From NCBI RefSeq assembly GCF_019059575.1, contig NW_024882745.1, positions 62,001-126,000 of the forward strand: a stretch of DNA of 64,000 nt, in the 5' to 3' direction. Positions 38,271-49,392 of this stretch are shown piece after piece (position 1 is the first letter of the stretch; every line of letters starts with the position of its first letter). Under the pieces are notes generated by a model. It was not told the origin of the DNA and did no database searches. It was given only the letters and a program-made list of their open reading frames with translations. This DNA comes from Amphibalanus amphitrite (Eukaryota > Arthropoda > Thecostraca > Balanomorpha > Balanidae). Both the position numbers and the translations under genes were made by a program.

Positions 38271-39060
38271 CTTTTGGGCGAAGAACGAGCGAGCGAGATA
38301 GTGAGCCCTGCACGTGCAGAAGGGCGAGAGGGTACTTCCAACGGGCTTGTGCAAAGCACCCTTCTAACCGGTCGCTAGCGGTGTACCAAATTTGAACGCA
38401 ATCGGTCCAGCCGTTCCTGAGATCTGAAAGCGGCATTCTGCACGTGCGCACGTGCAAACGGGGTCCAAAATGACTTTTGCACGGCACCCTACTAACCGGT
38501 CCCTAACCGTGTACCAAATTTGAGCGCAATCGGCCCAGCCGTTCTCGAGATCTGGAAACGCCCCCTGCACGTGCGCACGTGCAGTAGCACCCTAACCGCA
38601 ACACATGGGAATGCATTGCCTGGTGGGTGCCTACCTGTATGCCAAGTTTCAGCGAAATCGCCCCAGTAATTACCGAGTTACTGAAATGGGAACAAATTTG
38701 GCACTTCTTATTGTTGTATTTTGCACGTGCAGTGGGGGTCACTCACATAGATGAAGAGTATCCGACCTTTAGTAGAAGGGATGCAGCTACCCTATAAAAA
38801 TGACCGCAAGACCATCGCTCAAGCCGCTGCTGAGATATGGGCCTCTCAAAATCAATACTTTTGCAAAACTGCTTGAACACCCTTGACTTTTCACGTGGCA
38901 CGTGCCACGGCGGTCACTGAGATGTATCAAAAGTAGTCAATTACGGGGTAGAAGGGTTGGGGCTACCCAGCAAAAAAGACTGCAGGCCAATCGGTCCAGC
39001 GGTTGCTGAGATATAAGCCTCTCAAAAGCGTTACAGGCCGGGCCGGGCCGGGCCGGGCCG
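38271..39060 (+). repeat. Degenerate tandem array with CACGTG palindromes
   Basis: About five diverged units, the first three at a period of about 129 bp. Each combines TGTACCAAATTTGA.CGCAATCGG..CAGCCGTT..GAGATCT with TGCACGTG. The 18-bp perfect palindrome TGCACGTGCGCACGTGCA occurs at 38437 and 38566. Simpler or altered CACGTG sites occur at about 38309, 38720 and 38890-38908. The array starts directly after the (GA)n tract and ends in a GGGCC run at 39036-39060. CACGTG is the canonical E-box. No coding frame. Confidence 0.7.
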
Positions 39061-39104
39061 CTCATACTGAGATTTTTCCGTTATATTGAAAAGACTTCGC
39101 TTCG

Positions 39105-39748
39105 CTCGCTGCGCTCGCTCGCTCGTAACAATAATGTCGGTGAACTGCAAGACGGCATTTATATGCGCGTGTTCATGTTACACTTGGTTCTCAGAATAAA
39201 CAAGTATACCATACCATTAGTTTTTATCGCTGTTTCCTTCAAAAACTTTTAAAAATGAAACATTTGCATATAACTGCAGTACACGCCATAAATGTCTTAT
39301 CACATTCACTGAATTTTCAGAACCGACGCCGAAGGCTTTACACTTTTATGACAAAACCGTCTCAGCCGACGACTTTTCACGGATTTAATCAAGTGTTTTC
39401 CTGCGACCCTGAAAAATAGCTGTGGTTCATTTGTAGTGTTCTTGAAAGGTCGATTAGATAAAGGATGCGCTACCCCAACAACAGCAGCTAACTCACGCAC
39501 AACTCCAATGCAACAAATGACCCACTGGCACGCGACACACAAATATAGACTGCCTGTGAACTGGTGTGCGTCAAGTAGAATGTACATATGTACTAGGTTT
39601 CAGGTGCTCGGTGAACGATTGGTATGTCGTGTTTTATGCGGCTGGCAAATGTATTGATCGTTTTCAATGAATCGTCTTCATGATTGCTTTACGCTTCAGC
39701 TGGAATATTGTAACGGAGGCTTTACGCCAAAAAAGATGCTTAAATCAA
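39105..39748. other. Short intergenic stretch
   Basis: Begins with a GCTCGCTGCGCTCGCTCGCT run that partly mirrors GAGCGAGCGAG at 38287, so the tandem array may be the inside of an element. No gene. Confidence 0.5.
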
Positions 39749-39752
39749 TTAA

Positions 39753-40937
39753 CCCGCGCCCAGCTGGGGGTCCTGGATTTCCACGCCCTGCTGGGGGGGG
39801 GTGTTTGAACACCCCCCCTTGTAACTCGGCTCCTGGGCCACGTAGCGATACGCGGAAGGCGGCGTTCGAAAGAGCGTAAAAAATAATGACGAAATCACTT
39901 CGGTCAATTTTTTGGTCAGGTCAAAGGTGAGGTCACCAGAGGTCATTGAAGGCAAAATTTCGCCGATTTCCAGGTCGAATGTCGAAAATTTCCAAGAAGC
40001 CAACGCATAACTCGGGAACCAATAGAGCTACAGCGCCGCGGAAAAGTGCATTCGATAGCCCTATTAACGCCCTTTCTGAGTAATTCTCTCAGATTTGACC
40101 TAACGTCAACGGTTTTGCCTGCAGGGGGCAAAAACTGCAAAAATAGCCGATTTTTTTCGGAAAAAGTTTTTCTGCAATAACTTTTGACCCAAGCCTTGTA
40201 CGAGCTTACTTTCACCAGCATCGTGTTCCTCTCGTCAAGACGCATCGAATGAACTATAATTTGACCTTGAAAGGTCAACTTGAAAATTTGACCTCAGGTC
40301 AAGGTCATGACCTGACCGGAAAGGGTCATGTTGCATATCAGTCGATCCGTATCGTCGAGCTGAACACATATAAGGCGTTTTCATCGCTCTAGCATGCCTC
40401 TATCAAAAGTTATTTGCGAAAAACTGTTAGATACCATTCGTGACCTAAGATGACCTCAGGGCACAAACAAGGGTCACGGACACCATTTTCATGTTCAGTG
40501 TGTCTAAACCACTTGTAATTCGGTGTTTGGGAGTGTTTATAATGTCTTTCGTCCAAAAGAGGCGCATTTCAATTTTCTCCCATTGACTTATAATGGGGAG
40601 GTCGCAAAATTGACCTGACCTTAGGTCATCGATATCAAAATTCTGAGATATACATTTTGTACATGCTATTGCTTTTAGCAATCGCTGAAAGTTTCAAAGC
40701 GATCGGTCACTCGGTGTAGCTATGACAGACATTGAAAATTTTTATGAGGTGAGGTCACTTCAAGTGACCTGGTGACCTGACCTTGAATGACCTTGGTCTG
40801 AAATTTTCACAACATGTGTAGAATTGATGTATGATAAGGTGTACCAAAAACGGCGGCGCTCCGCGCCGCCGTTTTTGAGATATTCGCGAAAAACCACAAG
40901 GGGGGTGTTCAAACACCCCCCCCCAGCAGGGCGCGGG
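39753..40937. mobile_element. piggyBac-like non-autonomous element rich in AGGTCA
   Basis: TTAA at 39749-39752 and 40938-40941 flanks inverted tips CCCGCGCCCAGCTGGG and CCCGCGCCCTGCTGGG. On the left the terminal block occurs twice, separated by about 13 bp. A GTGTTTGAACACCCC palindrome lies inside both ends. The interior has about 20 AGGTCA/TGACCT hexamers. It also shares phrases with the element at 26848 (for example TTGCGAAAAACTG, GCATCGTGTTC and CCCATTGACTTATAATGG), so the two belong to one family. No transposase. Confidence 0.87.
39916..40795. promoter_or_regulatory. Second transposon-borne array of AGGTCA half-sites
   Basis: About 20 AGGTCA/TGACCT words, clustered at 39918-39954, 40261-40313, 40440-40460, 40610-40635 and 40750-40795. 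TTTGACCTCAGGTCAAGGTCA in the second cluster repeats the order seen in the sister element. The nuclear-receptor reading is inferred from the motif alone. Confidence 0.55.
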
Positions 40938-40941
40938 TTAA

Positions 40942-43900
40942 AGTTTACGTCAATGGCATTCATTCGTTTGTCAAGACAACAGATGTCATCTGTGTTTACC
41001 TCAGTTTATTATAAAACACACACAAGTCTCACCAGCCACACTGACTCAACATACACGTATCCAGCCCTCTGTTCCCCGGATATAATTAGGTTCCTCTGTT
41101 GGTACCGGTCACAGCCGCACAGCTCACAAACACGACCATTATTTTGCTGCTGAGCGACAAACAGACACCTACTTGCATCCAAAGCATGAGTATGCATAAT
41201 TAAAACAGGGTCAAGGGACAAAATAGAACCGGCAAACACCCAACATCTCGATTACCTATAGGTGAGCTGGATTACCACGTTCCATTTGTGTTACACTTAC
41301 ACAGGTTACTATTTTGTTCAAGCTTTGTCACGTTATTTGCGTAATAGACTTTATGTTGCATGCAATAATCAGCGGTTTTATGGGCACCTTATATTCACTC
41401 AATTTATAAATCATCATACTCATTGCTCAACTCTTTTCATTGTCCCACTTTTTCTTTTCGATTGAATGAATGAGCCTTTTTCAGAATAAACCTTATTTAG
41501 TGTCCCAAATCTTTTAAAACTGGGTAGCACTGACACATTTCAAACTGAGTCTGATAACTGGTGAACTATATCCCAGCTCTGATCTCAACCCCCACAGAAA
41601 ACATATCTTATCCTTGACTTCCATCGGGCGCGTGTCAGTGCCTCTCGCCGACTTTGGAGGCCGCTTGTTCCTCCGTGTTTGGAGACGATCCCCGCCTATA
41701 AACCGACCGCCACCAGCGGCTACCACCGCTGAATAAACTCGAGGGCCGCATTCTCCGCCTGAGCTACGATCGGTCCGCACGCAAAGCCGTCTGTTCTGGC
41801 CCATTGAGCCGCCGCCAGTGTTCAGACATCATCCGGCTAACGTCTGTATCGCCTCGATTATAAACATAAACCGGCCGAAGACCGGCCGCCAGCGACCGCC
41901 AATCGCGGCGGCCTTGAGGGGGCCAACGGACGTCTTTTTATCGGTCTGAGGGATTTCATCAACTGGCCGACCGTCACCGCTGGCTAGCGTACTCCTGACA
42001 TTGACAAATTCTGGGGTGGCGGCGGTCGTCGCATTTAATCAGTCTTATCTGATCTCAGGTGCGGTGGACAGTGTGGACTCTCAATACGCGCGCTGAAAGT
42101 CACACCGGGACTGCAGCGACTACCCATTCGAATCGAAAACAAAAGGCTGCCGGGCGTATCGCGCCGCTGATCTCGCATCTCGCCTCCGAGCTTGGCAAAA
42201 AGGTCTCCGAGACAGTGCAGGCCGACCGAGTTTGGCGCACAAAAACGTCGTCGCTGACTGCTCGCCGGTCGCGCTCGCGAACCGTCGCCGTCGGGGCCGA
42301 GAGAGACAACGGCGGCGCGTCGTCATCGTCGTCGCCGTCAGCGCCGCGCCGCGACGGGGCCGGCGTGAGAACCGACACTTGCGTCGACGTCGCCGCCTGA
42401 AAAGATAACAATTCAGCGGTGTCAGCCACAACCGACTCCACATGTGTGTCGCGACGATTTCGCTCCGCCGCGCACATGTGACCCGCTTAGCCCGAAGGCC
42501 GACCCCTCCCCATTTACACTTGCCGGGATCGCCCGAGCGGCTGTCCTTTGCGACAACATGAGTCATGAGAACATCGGATGCTGAGATTGGGGTCTGCTAT
42601 GAGTTCGAGGAACAGCTGCAGCCTGAGGCAGGTCACCGAGAGGTGGGGGTTGTCTGCTTGATGAATTGGAGGAGGAGGGCTCATAAGCGATGAGACAGGT
42701 TTTCCCAACGCTAGTGAAATTCCTGTCACTGTTAAAAATCGCATTTGGTACTCGCAACTCGCAACTATAGAGAGCACCAGTGAAGATGAGCATTGAGTAA
42801 GCCATACACTGGAGGAGAACTTTTGGTGATGTATAAACTTGGCCAAAAACGAAGGAAAAGCTGTAGGTCAATAAGGCATTACCTAGTTACATAAAAATGC
42901 GGCAATGCCTTTATTTATAACTAAAGGCATTTTTGTGAAATGCTTTATTGAACCACAGCTTTTGTTCATCAGTGGATTGACTTGTGATGTTACAGCCGAA
43001 TTGTTTACTTGGCCAATAAGTTTCGACTGTTAAATAATTTCCGTTTAACCTGTTTTGCTCAACCAATACGATTCTACAATGTTCCATCATAGCGTTCAAC
43101 TTCCTGCAGGGTGTTCACCAAAAGACGTAGGAAGCCGGAAGCTGGTGGGCGTTAAAATGTTGCAAATCAAGCACTACATTTTTTCTTTCCACTCGGCGCT
43201 AAGCTCCCCCAAAATTTCAACCGGACTCTTGTATGTATTGTATGTATGTATTTACGATCATGAGCGATCCATACATGGCGTGGCGATCACTGCGTAAAGT
43301 ATCTTGGTAAGCGAGCCGACAAAGATCAGCCATTCGGCGGCGATCTGCCTCTGTTTTGCCGCGCCGACTGACCTCTGAGAGCCTGAGAGCCTGTCTGTGC
43401 TAGTGTGGGGACTGTCAATGAGCACCACACCACCCCGGGTGAAGGCCATCTCACCGCAGCCGCCGACCCACCGCGCCGGCCACCCATTCATAAAACACCC
43501 TCCTCCGGCGGCCGGGAGCGGCGCGCGGTACCGTCCGACGCCTCCGGACGCAGCCTCCTCCGCGGAATTCCTCCTCCAGATAGTGATTACCGGCGGCGAA
43601 CGGCCGGCCGGTTACAACACCCCGACATACTTGTCCTGTTTGAGCGGCGGCGGCGGCGCGGCGGTTGCCCGAACTGCCCCAGTGTGGCCGGCAAGGCCGA
43701 CAGTGAGCAGACAAAGCGAGCCGCTGCGGCCGCCCCCCGCCGGCTGCCGGAGCGGTACCGCTAATATCTGGGGTCGGCCCGCCGCCGGCGACCTGTGCCG
43801 GCACGCTGCAAGAGCGATGTTTACGGCTTCCGGCGGCGGGATGGGGCGGGCCGGGATGCTGCACGGCCTCCTGTGCCGGCGGCGCCGCTGCAGAAGCGGC

Positions 43901-46900
43901 CACCGGCACGCCGAGGAAGCTCGTTCCTCTCGGCCGACGACCATTACACGGCCACAGAAAACAGCCGATCTAATCTTGCAGAACAACTAACAACAGCATG
44001 ACGCGCGGCTAGGAGCTGGCGCCGTGGCACTTCGGACCGGCCGTGAGCCGGCCGCTGGCTCCCGCAGCTCTCGGCTTCCTTTGTTGCAGAGGACGCGCAC
44101 GAGCAAAAACGGACGCACGGGGCGGAGCCAGGTGGCTCTGGATGCCACATGCGCCGGTCGACTGACACAAAACATGAGTAATTACTGCGCACGGCGGCAC
44201 GTCATCGCTGCATGGGTACGCCGCCGCCGCTGCCGGTCTGATGGATTGAGCGCCAGTCATCATGTTGGAGATAATGCAGTCATCACTCGGCCCGCAGAGC
44301 ACGCTAAGACAATAGACATTAGCCTCCCGTGACGCCGGCGAGGTGCCTGTGATGGGCCGGTCGTGGGCCAAAGATAGACTGCAGTGCGCCCCGACAGAGC
44401 TGCCTGGTATTGCACATATCAGAACGGGGGCGGCCTGTTGCTAGGGCGGTGGAGAGATGGAGGTGCCGTATGTTATTCACGAATTCACGTACTTATTACT
44501 TAAAGAAATACGCATGCAGAACATACATTGCTGGCTGCTAATTGTTAAACGTCCATGTCTATTCATTTACGATTAGCATCTTAAAATTGTCATCGCTCTT
44601 AGCTTGATTTACCGATAATCAGCTTAACGGCAGCAACGAGCAATATCAAGAACCATTAAACGGTGATAAGCAGAACGCATGACGATGACGCTATGCATAT
44701 TGCCGCACTGGGCCTTCCCTTTCCCTGCGCCTTGACGTTGCTGAAGAATGCGTCCTCGAGGCAGAATTCCATACCGTCCTCTCTAATGCTACTTTAACGA
44801 TACTCTAAATGCATCAACAATGCTCATTCTCCCCGAGCTGAGCTGTTTTTGCTGTTCAGGATTATGACTGAATTCGGACCAACATTAAACGCCTATTTGG
44901 TGGGCAGGAATGCACTAGGGCTGCTCTAATTTCTGGCTCTAACCCTAGCGTACACGACTTGCCGTTTTTAATGGGGCTAGGCATCACCCCCAGATGAAAA
45001 ATATTGATGCCCACCGGTCACCACCAGTCTAGGTGCGCCTGCGGCTCTTGAGTCGCGCGCCATCCGCCTCTCGAAGTCCCTCCACTTCAGCCATGTCGTA
45101 ACCCCAACCCTAACGACCCAACTACCAATTAATGTCTCTGCCCACGCAGTCCGCAAATTCCACGGTGACCATTGACGATTAGTGTACTCCGCGTGCCACC
45201 TGTCTGTAGGTACTTTTGAGGCCGGATCGGTACCGTTCTCGGACGCGTCTCGGAGCCCACAGGGTAATAGTTTCGAAGGAGTAAGTCGTGTGCTGGTGAG
45301 ACGGGCGGTATGGACCAGAAGGCTTCCCCGAAACCGGCGCGGTATTGACTATTCTCCGGGTTAACTGCCTAGTTTATCGCTATGGACAGACGTTCCGCAT
45401 ATAATGCGGTCATTCTCAATCTCGCTCCATGGTGCATAAAACGGTGTAGTGTGAGCGGGCTTCCTTGCATGCGACTGTTCCCAGACCGCAGTGGTGTGAA
45501 GTTGCATCATATGAACGGATCCTGAGAGATTATATGTTATACTGGCCGGCATCGTGTGCAGTGTGAACGGCTGGCGTGCTTGGAGCTCAGAGAGTACATT
45601 TAGTTTGCGACGTTATTTTTTACGAATAAATCGACATTCGCGCTTGAACATATTTCTGTAACTCAAGTTTACCTATTCAAATAATAAAACATGCATGTTA
45701 ACTTCCCATGTCAAATACTATGCAGAATGATTCTCCCAAATGTCAGACGGCTCTTATGATGGACCGTATACACAAAAACGTCCTTGCATGTTTTACCAAA
45801 ACTATCGTAGTTAGTGTTCACTTACGTGGCATCAAAACACCCGTGATTCGTGAATGCATCATCGGAGCAACAAACTCTTTTCAGGAAGGTTTCCAGCAAA
45901 TTAGGTGAGCGCCTCCTTGTTCATTTTGTTTTCTGCTCTGCGCAATTTATCATCACGTGTCAGAATCACGCAAGCTGCGGCGGGCGAGGGCATAATGCCT
46001 CCCTCGCACCTGTATCTCAGCTCATGTGCGATAACATGAAAAATCATTCCACGTTAAACGCACTTCAAGGCTAATCTTGAAGATATGGAATATCTAATCG
46101 CATTTTCGAATTTGCTTTACCTAAGATGACTTTTTCTTGAAACAATATAAAATATTCCATTCTACCTAACTGCGATTTCTTTTATCACAAAAGTAGCAAT
46201 GGTCACCGTTCATTTCTCTCTCTTCACATTGCTTCCCCTCCCCCATTCCCCCACATTCCAACCTCACCTGTCGCCCATTTCGCCAACCCTCTCCCTCCCC
46301 TCCCCACTCTCTCGTCCAGCCAAATCGGTACCACGGTCCACTCAAATCAGTCCACCCGGAGACCGCGTCTCAAGGTGAGGCGCCCGGCGCCGTATCAATT
46401 AAACCATGTTTATTTGACGTTTACGGCGGTCCGTGGGCACCCCTCGGCTAAGACGGGGTGAAAACGACCCGGAGAATTCGTTTCGCGCGGCGGGGGTCTT
46501 GAGCCGCTCTCTCGAGTCGCCGTCTGAGATTGACGCCGCTGTCACAGCACCATTATGGACGGGTGAGAGGTGAGCTTGGAAGGGGTGAGAGGGGATGAGG
46601 TGGTACGGCCCAGAGGACCAGAGGATCTTAGCGGAACTGCGAGTGATTCTCGGTACAGCGGAAGTTCCTACACGATGTGGAAATGTACGCTCGCTGAGAT
46701 GAAATGAGTGCAGTATATCACTCTGTACATTTGGCAGAAATGGCTTCGGAGAGGAAGAGATAGGTTCTTGTTACGGGTTAGACTTGGAACGAATAGGCAA
46801 TGTTCATTGAATGGGATGAGTCATGGGAAGGTTGATGGTAAAATTTGAAACCGTCACTCTTTTTCATCATAAACAAAGGCACGATTGTGAATTAAATACT

Positions 46901-48300
46901 CTGTGCACTGTGCGAGAGAACGTGCATTTCTTTCTGAACATGAAATAAATGAAGAAAAAAGAAAAAGACCAAAATAATTATGCATTACACACGAGACGAC
47001 AGATAGTTGTTCCGTCATAATAAAATGCATTTTTACTCAGGAAACAAAAACAGAAATAAAGATGGAATAACGCCATTTCATAGCAATAATTGCAGCCAAC
47101 CAATCAAATGAAGCCCAATGTAACAAACTGTCTTGCAAAATGATAATTTTATGTCTCTAAATTGCCAAATGAGAACGAAAAAAAAATCATCGGCACACGG
47201 CGTGTGTGTAATGTGTATGTGCGTCGACGAGGTCTCCAACGCCAAGTGTGCCCCGAGGCCATTAGGTCGAAGTCAGGTGTCCCCATTCGACTGGTGGTGA
47301 TATCATCTCTGAAGGCCGCGCGTATGGCGCCGAATCCATTGACAGTGAACAGATAAAGGCCAAGGTCCTCACATGACGGACAGGAAAGCCGACTAGTCTT
47401 CACACAATGTAAAGTCAGGTGTAAAATGACGCCACTTGAAGTGGAATCCGCGGGGAGGGTATCGATTAATCACGTTTTTTTTTAGCAACTCATGACACTG
47501 GGAGTCTAATGTTTATGTGGAAAGCATATTGTGGAGCTTTTTGTTCCACAGGCATCTGAATTGGAAAAGAAACCGCCATGACAATAACAAATAATTTAAA
47601 TAAATCCGCAAGCTCATATCATGCCCTCTGCAGACGAACTTGAATGCAAGCTTGGTGCAGTTTCACGGTGCCCTGTCCATCTGTGCCGCCCAGAAAATGG
47701 GTCGATAGATAATTGAAACCATTCTGAGCAAAGCTAGCCAGGTTTAATATCATGCAAGAACAATAGAAAGTAAAACAAAATTAGACATTCAAAAAGTCTT
47801 TTCGATAAACAACTAGCTCTGACCTGGTCGCCTCCTTGAATAAGAAACTGCAGCATCAACAAAGGCATTGCAAGTGTAGCCCGCCTATATCGCTGAAATG
47901 CTCACAAGTGTAGCGACCGTATCGTTGTTTGTCGCTAGGGCGAGTGTTGGTGCACGCTCTAGTGGCCTAGGTCAGAACGTTCGGGCACAGCTTGGCCAAG
48001 CGGTCCTTTGTTGACAGGTTTTCTCCCTGCGGGCGCATAGTTCCAAGCCGAGGCACGCGCTCAGCCGTCCATTGTCAGAGCAGTTTGGCACCTAACCTGT
48101 TTTCTGTCCGTCGGTCATTTCCCCTCAATTCTGGGTCCACGTGCCGGACAATGACCATGGCCAGGGGGGAGGAGGGTGGGGGGTCGGGGGCACCCCTACG
48201 AGCTCCGCCACCCTTATCTGCCGCCGCCCTGGCAGTGCAAGGCGAACGTGAACCCCGCGGCAAACAATGATGTCGCGGCCCGCGGAGTCACCTGGTCCAG
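40942..48300. other. Gene-poor region with large CpG islets
   Basis: No gene supported. CpG-rich islets at about 41640-42500, 43390-44420 and 46370-46560 contain CCGGCGGCCG, GACCGAT and CCGCC words; frames of up to 197 codons there stay open on several strands at once and lack recognisable domains. Between them the DNA is AT-rich and unique. This lies upstream of the only well-supported gene and may hold its regulatory DNA or unrecognised exons. Confidence 0.5.
43390..44420. other. Largest CpG islet
   Basis: About 1 kb of CpG-dense DNA. Both strands are open for 100-200 codons in overlapping frames, as expected from stop-poor GC-rich composition. No splice-bounded exon with a recognisable domain was found. 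Confidence 0.5.
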
Positions 48301-48316
48301 GCGTGACCTGGCCTCC

Positions 48317-48323
48317 TATAAAG
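48317..48323 (+). promoter_or_regulatory. TATA box of the secreted-protein gene
   Basis: TATAAAG lies at the edge of a GC-rich stretch and is followed by the small palindrome GCCCGCAGGCGGGC. The expected start site about 30 bases downstream falls near 48347. The next donor-like site is at 48396, which would close a short untranslated first exon. The assignment rests on the acceptor immediately before the start codon at 49393, which requires an upstream exon. Confidence 0.55.
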
Positions 48324-48346
48324 CCCGCAGGCGGGCTGCTACCGGT

Positions 48347-48395
48347 ACCATTGACTGATTGGTTCCCCTCTGCAAGGTTCTCCAGCAGGACTCAG
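48347..48395 (+). other. Probable untranslated exon 1
   Basis: The stretch from the predicted start to ACTCAG|GTAGGC at 48395/48396 would be a leader exon of about 50 nt. Intron 1 would then run from 48396 to 49390 (995 nt) and end in TTTCTTTTTTCCCCAG. The 5' boundary is approximate. Confidence 0.5.
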
Positions 48396-49392
48396 GTAGG
48401 CCGGCTGGGCGGATTTGGGTACAGTGAAGTCAATATCATTGATTTTTCGCAGAGTGCAGCGTTCACCAAAGCATTTGTCAGGTCACACATTTTTATGAAC
48501 ATTGCTTTTAACAAAAATAATATTATCTATTATGAAGGCTTGTCTTCAATCCGCTGCAAATTTACAACAAAAACTTTCTAAACTGAAGCGAGTGACGAAA
48601 ATAACGTCTCTCATGTACCATGATGCCGTTTTACTAAAAATATAACTCATCATATCACTGCTATTCCAATCCCATTGAATCAACATTAAAATCCTGATCT
48701 CACTCACACTATTTACAGCCGAATCCAAGGCCCGACGTAGTCGTTCTCCGGCAGCTAACGCTGTTTTTAGTGACGCGCCGCCACCGACCTGGCTTAACCG
48801 TCCATTAGTAAGTGGCTGCGAGCTGATGGCCGTTTAAGCCGCCGTGATGTGGTCGATCCCGCTAATCCTGTTGGTCACAGCCGCCGGATTAACCATGTAC
48901 CAACTACCGACGCAACCGTGTTTTGCTCCGTTTTTCCTTGCCCCAGCTGCACTGGGAATGCCTGGTTCAACTTATCTGCATTCTAAGGCTGGAAGCTATG
49001 GCGCCTGTAATTAATTTCCGGCCCAATTTTGCATCGCCGATAAATCTGCAGCTTATATCGGAGTGACTGACAAACATCGACTAGCAGATCTCTCGGCGTG
49101 GCCTGCACGCCTTCCCCAAACAGCCACCACTTATCTTGTTTGTGCAACGCACTGCAAATGGGCGCATAACTCACGGTGCATTTACGTTAACATGTCAATT
49201 GGTAAGACACGCAACGTTCAACTCCACTTCGGTACACTCAGTTCTCCCAGGCTTTTCACACGAGCTGGTACGGTGTCCAATACCATAAGTTAATGCTTTT
49301 AGAATACCATTGAAAAGGAAGGACGGTGTCAGGCAGGATCCTGAGGTCTTCTTCTCCATCTCGCATTAAATATCTTTCTTTTTTCCCCAGGT

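Noticed and set aside
43397..43990. 197-codon Pro/Ala/Arg-rich frame
   Set aside because: Several overlapping frames on both strands are equally open; it looks like CpG-islet composition.
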